Of a DNA stretch of 64,000 nt, positions 1 through 8,365 are shown piece by piece. Within the stretch, counting starts at the first letter, position 1; each line of letters begins with the position of its first letter. Location of the stretch: positions 1 through 64,000 of the forward strand of contig JAIQFY010000005.1 of assembly GCA_020072965.1 (NCBI GenBank), read 5' to 3'. The notes under the pieces were generated by a model. The model was given only the letters and a program-made list of their open reading frames with translations, made no database searches and was not told where the DNA came from. The position numbers and the translations under genes were made by a program. This DNA is from Terriglobia bacterium. GTDB lineage: Bacteria > Acidobacteriota > Terriglobia > JAIQFV01.

Positions 1-1
1 C

Positions 2-673
2 ACGGACGCCACCATCGTCAAGACCCTCGAGGAGCTGGGAATCGGAAGACCCTCGACCTACGCTCCCATCATTTCCGTTCTGCTGGACCGGTATTACGTC
101 GTTCGAAAGTCGCGCCAGCTCATTCCCACGATCCTGGGAAAGATCATCAACGATCTTCTCACCCGCTCTTTCCCCGAGCTGCTGGATCCGAACTTCAAGG
201 ATGCCTTGCTGGGGCTGGGGGCATATAACTATTACGTGGAAGAGTATGGCGGCATTTACAAGCCTTTGCGCTTTTTGATTCGGCTCCCGGCGGGCGACCG
301 GCGGCGGGGAATTCAGCAGCTCGAGGAGGCGTCACAGGTGGATGGTTTCATCTCCACGGAAGCCAAGTTCTTTCTGGTTTCCATCTACCTCCGGGATTCC
401 CAGAAACGGTATGCGGACGCGGAGCGGATGCTGCATGACCTCACGGAGAAATATCCCAACAATCCTATTTTCCGGTTTGCGCTCGGGCATGCGCAGATCA
501 TGCAGCACCAGTATGATTCGGCGCGCGAGAATTTCAAAAAAGTGGCTGCGCACCGCGAGACCCCGGGCTTAGGGGATCTGGCGATCCAGGTGAAAAAAGA
601 GTTGGAGTCCCTTAACACGAAAGGTTCAAGCCTCGGCAGAGCCATGGGTGAGGTCTCAGCCGATTCGAGGTAA
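2..673 (+). CDS. 5'-partial in-frame chimera: topoisomerase I fragment joined to a TPR protein
   Basis: The frame is open from base 2 to the stop at 673. Roughly the first 65 residues read as the topoisomerase IA core (ELGIGRPSTYAPIIS, then the RQLIPTILGKIINDLL stretch that normally precedes the catalytic-domain end). From about base 200 the homology changes abruptly to a TPR-type protein (DALLGLGAYNYY, then KPLRFLIRLPAGDR, then two helical TPR-like units ending near residue 200). In bacteria these are normally separate proteins: TopA relaxes negatively supercoiled DNA in the cytoplasm, while this TPR family is of unknown function. The join lies around codons AAG-GAT-GCC (197-205). A TTG at 206 could restart the TPR part but has no visible ribosome binding site. 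Either a deletion fused two genes or the assembly is chimeric here. The TPR part is followed 73 bp later by a glycosyltransferase gene. Confidence 0.6.
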   Translation, partial: TDATIVKTLEELGIGRPSTYAPIISVLLDRYYVVRKSRQLIPTILGKIINDLLTRSFPELLDPNFKDALLGLGAYNYYVEEYGGIYKPLRFLIRLPAGDRRRGIQQLEEASQVDGFISTEAKFFLVSIYLRDSQKRYADAERMLHDLTEKYPNNPIFRFALGHAQIMQHQYDSARENFKKVAAHRETPGLGDLAIQVKKELESLNTKGSSLGRAMGEVSADSR

Positions 674-746
674 GGCGTGGGGGTAGAGGGGCGAAGACGG
701 GGAATTTCCACCCTGATGTCATTTGAATGAAAGGGGTGAAGAAGAG

Positions 747-1973
747 ATGTCGCGCAAGCGGATTTTGATTCTGACACTTTCGTTCGGCACCGGCCATGTC
801 GTGGCGTCTGCGGCCATCTCTCAAGCCATCCGTCAGCTCGATGGAGCCGCCGAAGTTCGCACCATCGATTGCATTCAGCTCGGCACCTGGTGGTTTCGCG
901 CGGCTTACGTCTGGCCCTACTGGATGATGATCCGCTTTGCGCCCTCGCTTTGGATCCGTTTGTTCAAGGCCAGGCAATCCCGGATGCATCGACAGACGGT
1001 GCCAGCTTGGCTCTTCCGCCTGGGTTGCTACCGGGTGTTCCGGCAGATACGAGCGTGGAACCCCGATATCCTCGTGGCGACCGAAGTGGGAGCCTGTGAA
1101 ATCGCTTCGCTCGCCAAGCGTCATCAGGGATTAAGCACCCCGCTCTTCGCGGTGGCCACGGACCACGAATCCGAACCTGTGTGGTTGAAAGAGGAAGTCG
1201 ATCAGTATTTTGTTCCGACGCCTCGAGTCGCAGAGCAACTGAGCCGGTGGGGCGTGGATCGGACAAGGATTACGGTGAGTGGTATCCCGGTTCACAGGAA
1301 GTTCTTCACGGGGGCGTCCTCCGAAGTGGTCCGTGAAAAACTCGGATTTCCGAACGATCGACCCCTGGTGCTGATCATGGGAGGCGGCATGGGGCCGTTG
1401 CGAATGGATCAGATCGTCCGTGAGCTTTCGACTTTGCCCCGGGCCCTAACCATCGTGGCGGTCGCGGGACTGAACGCCAAAATCCAAAAGCGGCTGGAAC
1501 AGGTAAGGTCGCAGATGCCGTCGGACAAGTCTCTCACGATTTACGGATGGGTCGAAAATGTGGATGAATTGATGCGTGCGGCCGATGTGCTCGTGACGAA
1601 GCCCGGCGGAATCACTCTGACGGAGGCTTCCTCGCTGGGCGTGCCCATGGTGTGCGTCAATCCCATTCCCGGGCCGGAGCAGACTCATTGCCGTTTGATT
1701 GAGCAGGAAAAACTGGGTGTCGTGGCCCGCAGCATGGATGAAGTTTGTGCGAAAGTAGCAGAGATCATAGATGGCGCCAAGCCCGGGACGAGCTGGCCAC
1801 TTCCAGAATGGTTGAAGCGCGACGCAGCGGAGCAGATTGCGATGAGCGCGCTTGAAGGTGTTTTGCTGTCCCGCACTCAGGAAGGGATCGCTTACCGCAC
1901 GCTGCCTGCAGGCCCGGGCGCTGTTCCCGGCAGAGAGGCGCGCGTGCTGCTACAATCCTTGGAAACGGAGTAA
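747..1973 (+). CDS. MGDG synthase/UgtP-like glycosyltransferase
   Basis: A 408-residue GT-B glycosyltransferase of the monogalactosyldiacylglycerol synthase / processive diacylglycerol glucosyltransferase type, expected to transfer a sugar from a nucleotide-sugar to a membrane lipid at the inner face of the cytoplasmic membrane. The N-terminus carries the family pattern LILTLSFGTGH (nucleotide-binding fold and GxGH turn); the C-terminal donor-binding region shows GGGMGPLR, then TKPGGITLTEASSLGVP and PGPEQTH. I chose ATG 747 (MSRKRILIL) over the in-frame TTG 24 bp upstream because it gives the usual short N-terminus. It is the first gene of a tightly packed operon: the next gene starts 8 bp after its stop. 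A related domain occurs in the gene at 57381, fused there to a methyltransferase. The acceptor and sugar cannot be read from the sequence. Confidence 0.82.
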   Translation: MSRKRILILTLSFGTGHVVASAAISQAIRQLDGAAEVRTIDCIQLGTWWFRAAYVWPYWMMIRFAPSLWIRLFKARQSRMHRQTVPAWLFRLGCYRVFRQIRAWNPDILVATEVGACEIASLAKRHQGLSTPLFAVATDHESEPVWLKEEVDQYFVPTPRVAEQLSRWGVDRTRITVSGIPVHRKFFTGASSEVVREKLGFPNDRPLVLIMGGGMGPLRMDQIVRELSTLPRALTIVAVAGLNAKIQKRLEQVRSQMPSDKSLTIYGWVENVDELMRAADVLVTKPGGITLTEASSLGVPMVCVNPIPGPEQTHCRLIEQEKLGVVARSMDEVCAKVAEIIDGAKPGTSWPLPEWLKRDAAEQIAMSALEGVLLSRTQEGIAYRTLPAGPGAVPGREARVLLQSLETE

Positions 1974-1981
1974 TCCTCTCG

Positions 1982-2713
1982 ATGAAGCCCATTGTGTTTT
2001 GTGATTTCGACGGAACCATCACGCTCCAGGACACCACCGACTTAATCCTGGAATCATTTGCGGATCCCGCCTGGCACGCGGTGGAGGAGCAGTGGCTGGC
2101 CGGGAAAATCGGTTCGCGCGAATGTCTGCGGGAGCAGATGTCGCTGGTCCGGGCCCATGAAAAAGAACTTGGAGAGCTGGTGGATTCCGTTCCGGTGGAC
2201 CCCCATTTCCTCGAGTTTGCCCGGGATTGTGTGGCCCGCGGGTTCCCGTTCTATATCGTCAGCGATGGGTTCGACTGGGTCATTCGTCGTACCCTGGCCC
2301 GACCGGAATGGAACGGCAAAGGGGTCGTCGGAAACTTCCGAATCTTTGCGAGTAAACTCGAGGTTCGTGAACGGTTCATGATTACCACCTTTCCCCACGG
2401 CTCCGTTCACTGTACCCATGGCTGCGCGACCTGCAAGCCACAGCTCTTACAGAACGAAGGTCGAGGCTATTCCCCCGTCATCTTCATCGGCGATGGGACC
2501 TCCGACCAGCAGGCAGCGCCCTGTGCCGACATGGTGTTCGCACGAAAATCAAAATCGCTCGCCACGTTTTGCATGGAACGGAAAATTCCTCATAGCCCCT
2601 TTCATGATTTCGGGGAAGTCCGGCGGGAATTATGGCAGAAACTGGCCGCCCTGGTCGCCGAAGAGACCCGCGCAGCCAACCCCCTCATTCTTTCTTACGA
2701 AACGGAGTCGTGA
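1982..2713 (+). CDS. HAD-IB phosphatase, MtnX-like
   Basis: A 243-residue haloacid-dehalogenase phosphatase. Motif I is at the very N-terminus (FCDFDGTIT, nucleophile and acid Asp pair), the Ser of motif II lies in FYIVSDGFDW, and motif III/IV in FIGDGTSDQQAA. The pattern and length resemble MtnX-like 2-hydroxy-3-keto-5-methylthiopentenyl-1-phosphate phosphatases and phosphoserine-phosphatase-like enzymes. Three Cys/His positions in HCTHGCATC could bind a metal. The gene sits 8 bp after the glycosyltransferase and 3 bp before the aminotransferase, so it is certainly co-transcribed. No other methionine-salvage gene is present, which argues against a true MtnX role; a phosphatase step in lipid or amino-sugar synthesis is an inference from context. 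Confidence 0.75.
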   Translation: MKPIVFCDFDGTITLQDTTDLILESFADPAWHAVEEQWLAGKIGSRECLREQMSLVRAHEKELGELVDSVPVDPHFLEFARDCVARGFPFYIVSDGFDWVIRRTLARPEWNGKGVVGNFRIFASKLEVRERFMITTFPHGSVHCTHGCATCKPQLLQNEGRGYSPVIFIGDGTSDQQAAPCADMVFARKSKSLATFCMERKIPHSPFHDFGEVRRELWQKLAALVAEETRAANPLILSYETES

Positions 2714-2716
2714 TCT

Positions 2717-4120
2717 GTGACAATTGAATCCCCCTCTCAGAATCGCCACGTCGACGAGCGGGAACTCCTGGAACGCGAACGCGAATACTGCTCTTTCGGA
2801 GATACTGTCCATTACCTGGAGCCCCCCAAGGTGTTTGTTCGGAGCGAGGGTTGTTTTCTTTACGATGCCGAAGATACCCCCTATATGGATCTGCAGATGT
2901 GGTATTCCGCGGCAAGTTTCGGGTATGGAAACCCGCGTCTCAACGCAGCCCTCAAACGGCAGCTGGATCAGCTCCCTCAATTGGCCTGTCAATACCTGCA
3001 CGAGGAAAAGGTGGAGCTGGCCGCAAGGATTGCGCAGAGATGCGAGCAGGCCTTCGGGATCAAGGGCCGTGTTCACTTCAACGTGGGGGGATCTCAGGCG
3101 ATTGAGGATTCTCTCAAGATCGTTCGTAATTACACGAAAAAGAATTTGATGTTCGCCTTCATGGGCGGCTACCACGGCCGCACCCTGGGGGCGACTGCCA
3201 TCACCTCCAGCTACCGCTACCGGCGTCGATACGGGCATTTCTCCGAACGGGCCCAGTTCATTCCTTTTCCCTACTGCTACCGGTGTTTCTACGGATTGAA
3301 ACGGGAGAGCTGCGAGCTGTATTGCTTCAACCAGTTTGAAAAACTATTTGAAAGCGAGTACTACGGCGTCTGGGATGCAAAGGCGAAGGAATGCGAGTAC
3401 GGGGCATTTTACATCGAGGCCATGCAGGGGACCGGCGGTTATGCAGTTCCCCCGAAAGAATACTTCCAGCAGCTGGAACGGGTTTGTCGCGAACGGAAGC
3501 TGCTCATTGTTGACGATGAGATTCAGATGGGCTTCTACCGGACCGGGAAGTTCTGGGCGATTGAAAACCTGGGAATCAAGCCTGATATCATTGTCTTTGG
3601 AAAGGCGCTGACCAACGGGTTGAATCCGCTCTCGGGGATTTGGGCGCGGGAAGACCTGATCACGCCGGAGTTGTTCCCCCCAGGGTCAACACATTCCACC
3701 TTCTCCTCCAATACCTTGGGCACGGCGGTGGCGCTCGAGGCCCTGAAGATGATGGAAGAAACAGACTACGAGACGCTGACCCGGGAGAAGGGGGCCCGCC
3801 TCCTGGAAGGTCTTCGTGGCCTTCAGCGGAAGCATAAGGATGTCATCGGCGAGGTCAACGGCATGGGCATGGCGCTGCGCATGGAAATCACGCAGGCGGA
3901 TGGCATCACCCCCGACCGTGCCATGTGCGACAAGATTTTCGCAGAAGGGATACAGGGCCGCCTGGAATTTAACGGCAGGAATTACGGTCTCGTGCTTGAC
4001 GTGGGCGGCTATTATAAGAATGTCTTCACGATCGCGCCGAGCTTCACCATGTCGGAAGAGGAGATCAACCTTGCCCTGGCGCTGTTCGACCAGTTGATCG
4101 ACCGCTGCAAGAAGATGTAA
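2717..4120 (+). CDS. Class III (GABA-type) PLP aminotransferase
   Basis: A 467-residue fold-type I, class III aminotransferase, cytoplasmic. Visible signatures are NVGGSQAIEDSLK (phosphate-binding turn), GGYHGRTLGATAITSS, the PLP Asp in LLIVDDEIQMGFYRTG and the Schiff-base Lys in DIIVFGKALTNG. A Cys-rich insert near residues 191-207 (CYRC, then ESCELYC) is found in several GABA aminotransferase relatives and may bind a metal. Translation starts at GTG 2717, four bases after the previous stop; no ATG upstream is possible without a long overlap. The substrate is not predictable; ornithine, GABA, lysine or a ketosugar-derived amine are all possible. Its place between a HAD phosphatase and a hotdog protein suggests it makes an amine used by the operon's product. 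Confidence 0.82.
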   Translation: MTIESPSQNRHVDERELLEREREYCSFGDTVHYLEPPKVFVRSEGCFLYDAEDTPYMDLQMWYSAASFGYGNPRLNAALKRQLDQLPQLACQYLHEEKVELAARIAQRCEQAFGIKGRVHFNVGGSQAIEDSLKIVRNYTKKNLMFAFMGGYHGRTLGATAITSSYRYRRRYGHFSERAQFIPFPYCYRCFYGLKRESCELYCFNQFEKLFESEYYGVWDAKAKECEYGAFYIEAMQGTGGYAVPPKEYFQQLERVCRERKLLIVDDEIQMGFYRTGKFWAIENLGIKPDIIVFGKALTNGLNPLSGIWAREDLITPELFPPGSTHSTFSSNTLGTAVALEALKMMEETDYETLTREKGARLLEGLRGLQRKHKDVIGEVNGMGMALRMEITQADGITPDRAMCDKIFAEGIQGRLEFNGRNYGLVLDVGGYYKNVFTIAPSFTMSEEEINLALALFDQLIDRCKKM

Positions 4121-4127
4121 ATTCAAT

Positions 4128-4583
4128 ATGCCCCGTCTCACACTCGCCGAAATTCAGCAGCTACTTCCGCACCGGCCTCCTTTCCTTTTCGTCGATGAAG
4201 TTGAGGACTACGAGTTGGGAGTCCGGATCATTGGCCGTAAGAGGTTTTCAGCTGACGATTTTTTCCTGCAGACCGGATCCGAGTTTGTGCCGGAAACTCT
4301 TCTGATTGAAACCGCCGCCCAAGTGGGTGCTCTGTTGATCCTGAAGGATCCGGCTTACAGCGACAAGCTTCCTTACTTTATGTCGGTCGAGGGGATGATG
4401 TTCCATCGCCGCATCCCTGTGGGTGAAACCGTTCGCGTCGTCGGCACGATCGAAAAAATGCGCAGTGCATTCGGCATCCTGAGCGGGCAAGCATGGATCG
4501 GTGAGGAGCATGTCGCGGAAGGGACCATGCGGGTTGCGCTCGCCGATCGCACCCCCGCAGCGGTAGGTCAATCCCGGACATGA
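4128..4583 (+). CDS. FabZ-like hotdog-fold protein without catalytic His
   Basis: A 151-residue single hotdog domain resembling 3-hydroxyacyl-ACP dehydratase FabZ: LLPHRPPFLFVDEV near residues 12-26 and IETAAQVGALLIL near 60-73 match the family. The catalytic Glu of the IExxAQ helix is present (Glu61). The loop that in FabZ reads GHFPGxPxxPG and carries the catalytic His is replaced here by LQTGSEFVPETL, so the His-Glu pair is incomplete. The protein is therefore probably not a standard dehydratase; it may bind or process an acyl-ACP or acyl-CoA in another way. It starts 7 bp after the aminotransferase and overlaps the next gene by the ATGA tetranucleotide, so it belongs to the same operon. 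Confidence 0.7.
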   Translation: MPRLTLAEIQQLLPHRPPFLFVDEVEDYELGVRIIGRKRFSADDFFLQTGSEFVPETLLIETAAQVGALLILKDPAYSDKLPYFMSVEGMMFHRRIPVGETVRVVGTIEKMRSAFGILSGQAWIGEEHVAEGTMRVALADRTPAAVGQSRT

Positions 4584-5200
4584 GACCGATTGCCACGGAT
4601 AGTGAGGCTGACCCGTCAGGCAAGCCGGGCCGGGCATTGTTCTGCGGCCCCTGGTCCCGGGTACTTGCATCCGTCCTCCTGGCAGGGAGTCTCTCGCCGG
4701 TCAGCTGGGCACAATCGTTCCCTGCGGCCCCTCTCCCGCCGTTGGATCCGCCTACCCTTGCGTCCTGCGGCCCCAGCCTGAAGCTGTATGACTCGCCCTT
4801 CTTCAAGATCTGCTACCCGAAACGATGGCACGTCATCCGAGGCTACGGGGTGAACTATGCCTGGTGGGTGTTTTCAAAGCGCAAACGCGGGGAGCAATTT
4901 GACATCCCCTATATCCGCGTCATTATTGCCAAGGGAATCGCAGAACCGCACCTTGCCCAGCAAAACGATTCTACCGTCCTGGGGGAGCGAACCTATATCA
5001 AGACGACCAACGAATTCAGGGAGGTGACCGGCAAGAAACCGAATGGCCGGTATTGGCGTGAAATCGCCGTCGGCCCGGAGTTCGACATCCTTGCCTGGTA
5101 CGAGCAGATCAAGATGAAGAACCTGAAACTGTTCGATCGAGCACTGGATTCATTCTGGGTGCCTCCACCGCCGCGGGTTCGGCCCAAGCCGGAGGAGTAG
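4580..5200 (+). CDS. Exported protein of unknown function
   Basis: A 206-residue protein not recognised as a known family. Residues 20-45 (FCGPWSRVLASVLLAGS, then a VSWAQ end) look like a signal peptide with an Ala-Gln cleavage site, after a rather long charged N-terminus; a later in-frame start is possible. A Pro-rich linker follows, then a globular part (SLKLYDSPFFKICYPKRW) rich in Trp and Tyr, and a Pro-rich tail (VPPPPRVRPKPEE). It overlaps the hotdog gene by ATGA, so it is translationally coupled to the operon and is the last gene of it. A periplasmic partner for the operon's lipid product is a guess only. Confidence 0.6.
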   Translation: MRPIATDSEADPSGKPGRALFCGPWSRVLASVLLAGSLSPVSWAQSFPAAPLPPLDPPTLASCGPSLKLYDSPFFKICYPKRWHVIRGYGVNYAWWVFSKRKRGEQFDIPYIRVIIAKGIAEPHLAQQNDSTVLGERTYIKTTNEFREVTGKKPNGRYWREIAVGPEFDILAWYEQIKMKNLKLFDRALDSFWVPPPPRVRPKPEE

Positions 5201-5430
5201 GTGATCGGGAGTAGGTGGTAGGTAATAGGTGGTTGCGACCGGGGGGCGCAGAAATAAGAAAGCTGGGAACGTGGACCGAACCTCTTCGCCTCATTAATGT
5301 GACCGGGATGATGCACAAACACATAAAAGCCTTTGCATTCCTTACACCTTGCGTCTTGGATCTAATCCCCGACTTCTGAGACCTACCCCCTTTCACCTAT
5401 TACCTATCACCTACTACCTATTCCCTATGC
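5201..5430. repeat. Intergenic 7-nt-period repeat, inverted arms (locus A)
   Basis: No gene is visible here. Just after the stop at 5200 comes a run built on TAGGTGG/TAGGTAA-type 7-nt units (about 5209-5233). Before the next gene the complementary units appear (about 5391-5426, CACCTATTACCTATCACCTA and onward), so the two runs can pair. The middle (5240-5385) is unrepetitive. The same style of degenerate 7-nt repeat occurs at 10.8 and 24.8 kb. Confidence 0.65.
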
Positions 5431-5448
5431 TAGAATTCCTCTCCACTT

Positions 5449-6480
5449 ATGTTCGAATCCATCACCATCCGTGATCTTGTGATCCGGCCCGCCCTCTACC
5501 TGGCGCCGATGTCGGGCGTGACCGACACGGTTTTCCGTCGGCTCATCCGCAGAGTTGGGGGGTGCGGGATGGTCGTATCGGAATTCACTTCCAGCGAGGG
5601 ACTTTCACGCCAGGCCCAAAGGTCTCTATCTCAGCTGGAGTTTAGTCACGAGGAGCACCCAATCGTCGGGCAGATCTTCGGGGCGAATCCGGACCGCCTG
5701 GCGGAAGCCACCGAGATCGTCGACGAGCTGGGCTACGATGTCGTCGACCTCAACCTGGGTTGTCCCGCCAAGAAGGTCATCAAATGTGGCGGTTCCGGTT
5801 TGCTCCGTGAGCTTCCCCTGCTGGATACCATTCTCCGCCGCATGCGGGCGGCCACGAAAAAGCCTCTCACGATCAAGATTCGTGCGGGCTGGGACGAAAA
5901 GGAAATCGTGGCTTGCGACGTGGCGCGCATGGCAGAGGCCAATGGCGTCGAGGCGGTGGTCGTTCATCCCAGGACCCGTTTGCAGGGTTACAGTGGCGAC
6001 GCCAATTGGGACATCATTCGTGACGTGAAACAGGCCGTCAAAATTCCGGTCATCGGCAATGGGGATGTCCGTACCGTCGAGGATGCCGTGCGGCTCAAGC
6101 AGCATACCGGGTGTGACGCCGTAATGATTGGTCGAGGGATCATGTCGAACCCGTGGCTGTTTCGGCAGATCGCGGAGGCCGATTCGGGCCATCCCGTGAC
6201 TGACGTGACCATGAGCGATCGGCATCAGTTGATCAAGGACTATTTTCAATTGCTGGTCGAAGAGCGACCCCGCGGCGCGATTGGCAAGATGAAACAGTTC
6301 GCCTGTCACATCACGACTTCGATCCCGCATGGGAAGGAACTGCGGGAAGCCATTCATCACTCCCAGACCACGCAAGAGATCCTGGGGCGCGTTGACCGTT
6401 TTTTTGAGAAAGATACGGAAATGGTGAACCGCGAGGCGGTCCATTTCGGGGTGGACTCTTCTGGATCCCGGTCGATTTAA
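5449..6480 (+). CDS. dus: tRNA-dihydrouridine synthase, DusB-like
   Basis: A 343-residue FMN-dependent tRNA-dihydrouridine synthase that reduces uridines in the D-loop of tRNAs, using NADPH. Family features are the TIM-barrel start YLAPMSGVTDTVFRRL, the catalytic-loop sequence LNLGCPAKKVIKCGGSG with the proton-donor Cys, the Lys/Arg pair in TIKIRAGWD, VVHPRTRLQGYSG, and GNGDV plus MIGRGIMSNPWLF for FMN phosphate binding. Length and order of motifs fit DusB/NifR3. The ATG follows the repeat locus A directly, and no clear Shine-Dalgarno sequence is seen. It is not in an operon: the next gene is on the other strand. Confidence 0.92.
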   Translation: MFESITIRDLVIRPALYLAPMSGVTDTVFRRLIRRVGGCGMVVSEFTSSEGLSRQAQRSLSQLEFSHEEHPIVGQIFGANPDRLAEATEIVDELGYDVVDLNLGCPAKKVIKCGGSGLLRELPLLDTILRRMRAATKKPLTIKIRAGWDEKEIVACDVARMAEANGVEAVVVHPRTRLQGYSGDANWDIIRDVKQAVKIPVIGNGDVRTVEDAVRLKQHTGCDAVMIGRGIMSNPWLFRQIAEADSGHPVTDVTMSDRHQLIKDYFQLLVEERPRGAIGKMKQFACHITTSIPHGKELREAIHHSQTTQEILGRVDRFFEKDTEMVNREAVHFGVDSSGSRSI

Positions 6481-6618
6481 ACTTCCGGCGAATTTTGGAC
6501 ACGGATTCCACGGACGACAGAAACCCCTTCAGCCTCTCACTGTGAGCCTTCCCCGGTCCGGGCGGAGAGATACAAATCCGGGAGAGGTATCCTGGCTGGG
6601 ATGCCTGCCTTCCCCGCC

Positions 6619-7383
6619 TTACCTTCTTTTGGCTTCGTTCACAAACCGCTTGAAGATTGCCTGGGAAAGGGGATCCCGCTCAAAGTCTTTCTCGGGATGC
6701 CATTGGGTGCCAAGCACGAAGTGTCGATCCGATTCGAGCTCCACCCCTTCAATAATCCCATCCGGAGCACGTGCCGTGATCGCCAGGTCATGCGCGAGGT
6801 CATCAATCGCTTGATGGTGAGAACTATTAACGCGGACGATTTTCTTTTTTCCAGCCAGCTTGAACAGGAGGGAATTGGGTTCCACGGAGATAGGGTGGGC
6901 ACAGAAATTTTCAGGATTTTTCTTTGTCGGCTTCGCCTTCGAGAGCGAATGATCAATGGCATGGGGCCACTGGCTGGGAATGTCCTGAACGAGGGTCCCG
7001 CCGAGAAAAACATTAAGAGACTGGATTCCAAAGCAAATGGCGAGGATTGGGATGCGGCGCCGGAAGGCCTCTTCAAGGAGCAGAAAATCGGTTTCATCCC
7101 GGGCCGGGTGAATTTCGTCGCATCGAGGGTGCTTGCGCGCTCCGTACCGGTGGGGATCAACGTCGCTCCCGCTGCCCGATAAGACGAGGGCGTCGAAGGT
7201 GTCCACTAGATTGTGGATGAAGCTTTTTTCCGGGATCAGTGGAACCAGCGCCGGGGCGCCGCCCGCCGCTTCAATCGCCTCGCTGTAGTTTGTCTGCAGA
7301 TAGAATTTTCGTTGGGCCGGCTCCAGGCGCATCGAAATGCCGACAAGAGGACGCTCATTCGGAAATCTCTTTGATTTGTTCAT
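6619..7383 (-). CDS. Class I glutamine amidotransferase-like gamma-glutamyl hydrolase (peptidase C26)
   Basis: A 254-residue class I glutamine-amidotransferase-like hydrolase similar to PuuD (gamma-glutamyl-GABA hydrolase). The nucleophile Cys lies in PILAICFGIQSLNVFLGG, and the His/Glu of the triad in VLGTQWHPEKDF. DALVLSGSGSDVDPHRYG is the typical oxyanion-region strand. It probably cleaves gamma-glutamyl amides in the cytoplasm. No other Puu pathway gene is nearby, so the exact substrate is open. The 138-bp gap before it (6481-6618) contains nothing recognisable. It is followed upstream on the same strand by the acyltransferase gene, 126 bp away. Confidence 0.82.
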   Translation of the reverse strand: MNKSKRFPNERPLVGISMRLEPAQRKFYLQTNYSEAIEAAGGAPALVPLIPEKSFIHNLVDTFDALVLSGSGSDVDPHRYGARKHPRCDEIHPARDETDFLLLEEAFRRRIPILAICFGIQSLNVFLGGTLVQDIPSQWPHAIDHSLSKAKPTKKNPENFCAHPISVEPNSLLFKLAGKKKIVRVNSSHHQAIDDLAHDLAITARAPDGIIEGVELESDRHFVLGTQWHPEKDFERDPLSQAIFKRFVNEAKRR

Positions 7384-7509
7384 TAGGACGATTTCACCCG
7401 ATCAAGACAATAACACTCCCCCTTTAGAATAATCCCCCGAACCTGTAGCCATCAAGCCATCTCTCGGCGGTAGCTTCCGAAGTGGAAAGGACTCCGGAAG
7501 ACTTCTGAA

Positions 7510-8253
7510 TCACCCTTCAGGTTTGACAAAGTCTTGTCCGATGACATCACGTGTCAGCCTGGCAAGCTCTTCAATATTCTTGGCCGTGTAAGGTGACACA
7601 TCAATTGGATCATGGATGATCATTTCCACACGGCCGGGGTGCAAATGCCAGGAGTTTTTCTTCAGGACGGCCCTCGTCCCGTTGATGGTAATGGGAACGA
7701 TGGGAACGCCGGAGCGGGTGGCCAGGAGAAAGCTCCCGCCCTTGAATTCATGAATATCTCCGTCGATGGAGCGTGTTCCTTCAGGAAAAACAATCAATGA
7801 TGTTCCCGACTTGACCCGCTCGGCGGCCTCGTAAAGACTCTTGAGCCCCGATTTTGAGCTGGAGCGGTCAATCGGGATGTGTCCTGACCGTTTCAAATGC
7901 CAGCCCATGAAGGGAACCGAGAACAGCGACTTCTTGGCCATGATGCGAAAATTCACCGGCAGGTTTGCAAACAGCGTTGGAATATCAATGTAGCTCTGGT
8001 GATTGGCTACATAAAGGTAGGTTTTCGACCGGTTGATCTTTTCAAGCCCTCGAACACGAACACGGGCCAGTACGGACCATAGGAGGAGTTGGGCCCATAT
8101 TCGGGCACACCCATGCTGAAGTCGGCCGGTGGGGTCCAGCAAAGACGCCATTAGCGACAGCGTTCCCATAAGAATGGTATTCAGGTAGATGAGCGGAATG
8201 GTGATGATCAGGGAGCGGACGTAGCTAAGCGCATTGTAGGTCTTCTTGAACAT
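7510..8253 (-). CDS. plsC: 1-acyl-sn-glycerol-3-phosphate acyltransferase
   Basis: A 247-residue lysophosphatidic-acid acyltransferase that acylates the sn-2 position during phospholipid synthesis at the inner membrane. The N-terminus has two hydrophobic segments (residues about 10-40). The catalytic NHQSYID (HX4D) box is near residue 85 and the substrate-binding FPEGTRS box near residue 156; VPIVPITINGT is also family-typical. The start is ATG with the reading frame overlapping, on the opposite strand, the upstream region of the polymerase X gene, so the two genes diverge from a very short region. Confidence 0.88.
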   Translation of the reverse strand: MFKKTYNALSYVRSLIITIPLIYLNTILMGTLSLMASLLDPTGRLQHGCARIWAQLLLWSVLARVRVRGLEKINRSKTYLYVANHQSYIDIPTLFANLPVNFRIMAKKSLFSVPFMGWHLKRSGHIPIDRSSSKSGLKSLYEAAERVKSGTSLIVFPEGTRSIDGDIHEFKGGSFLLATRSGVPIVPITINGTRAVLKKNSWHLHPGRVEMIIHDPIDVSPYTAKNIEELARLTRDVIGQDFVKPEG

Positions 8254-8365
8254 GGGTAAGAACGACGTGGCACGCGGGGCCCATGGAGCGACTGGATTCT
8301 ATCGGAGGTTGTCGAGAAAGGCAATTTGCAGTCGAATGGGAGATTTGGTAGAGTTTAAAAATACC

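Noticed and set aside
5626-6444. A long minus-strand frame inside the dihydrouridine synthase gene
   Set aside because: Antisense shadow of dus; no domain or ribosome binding site.
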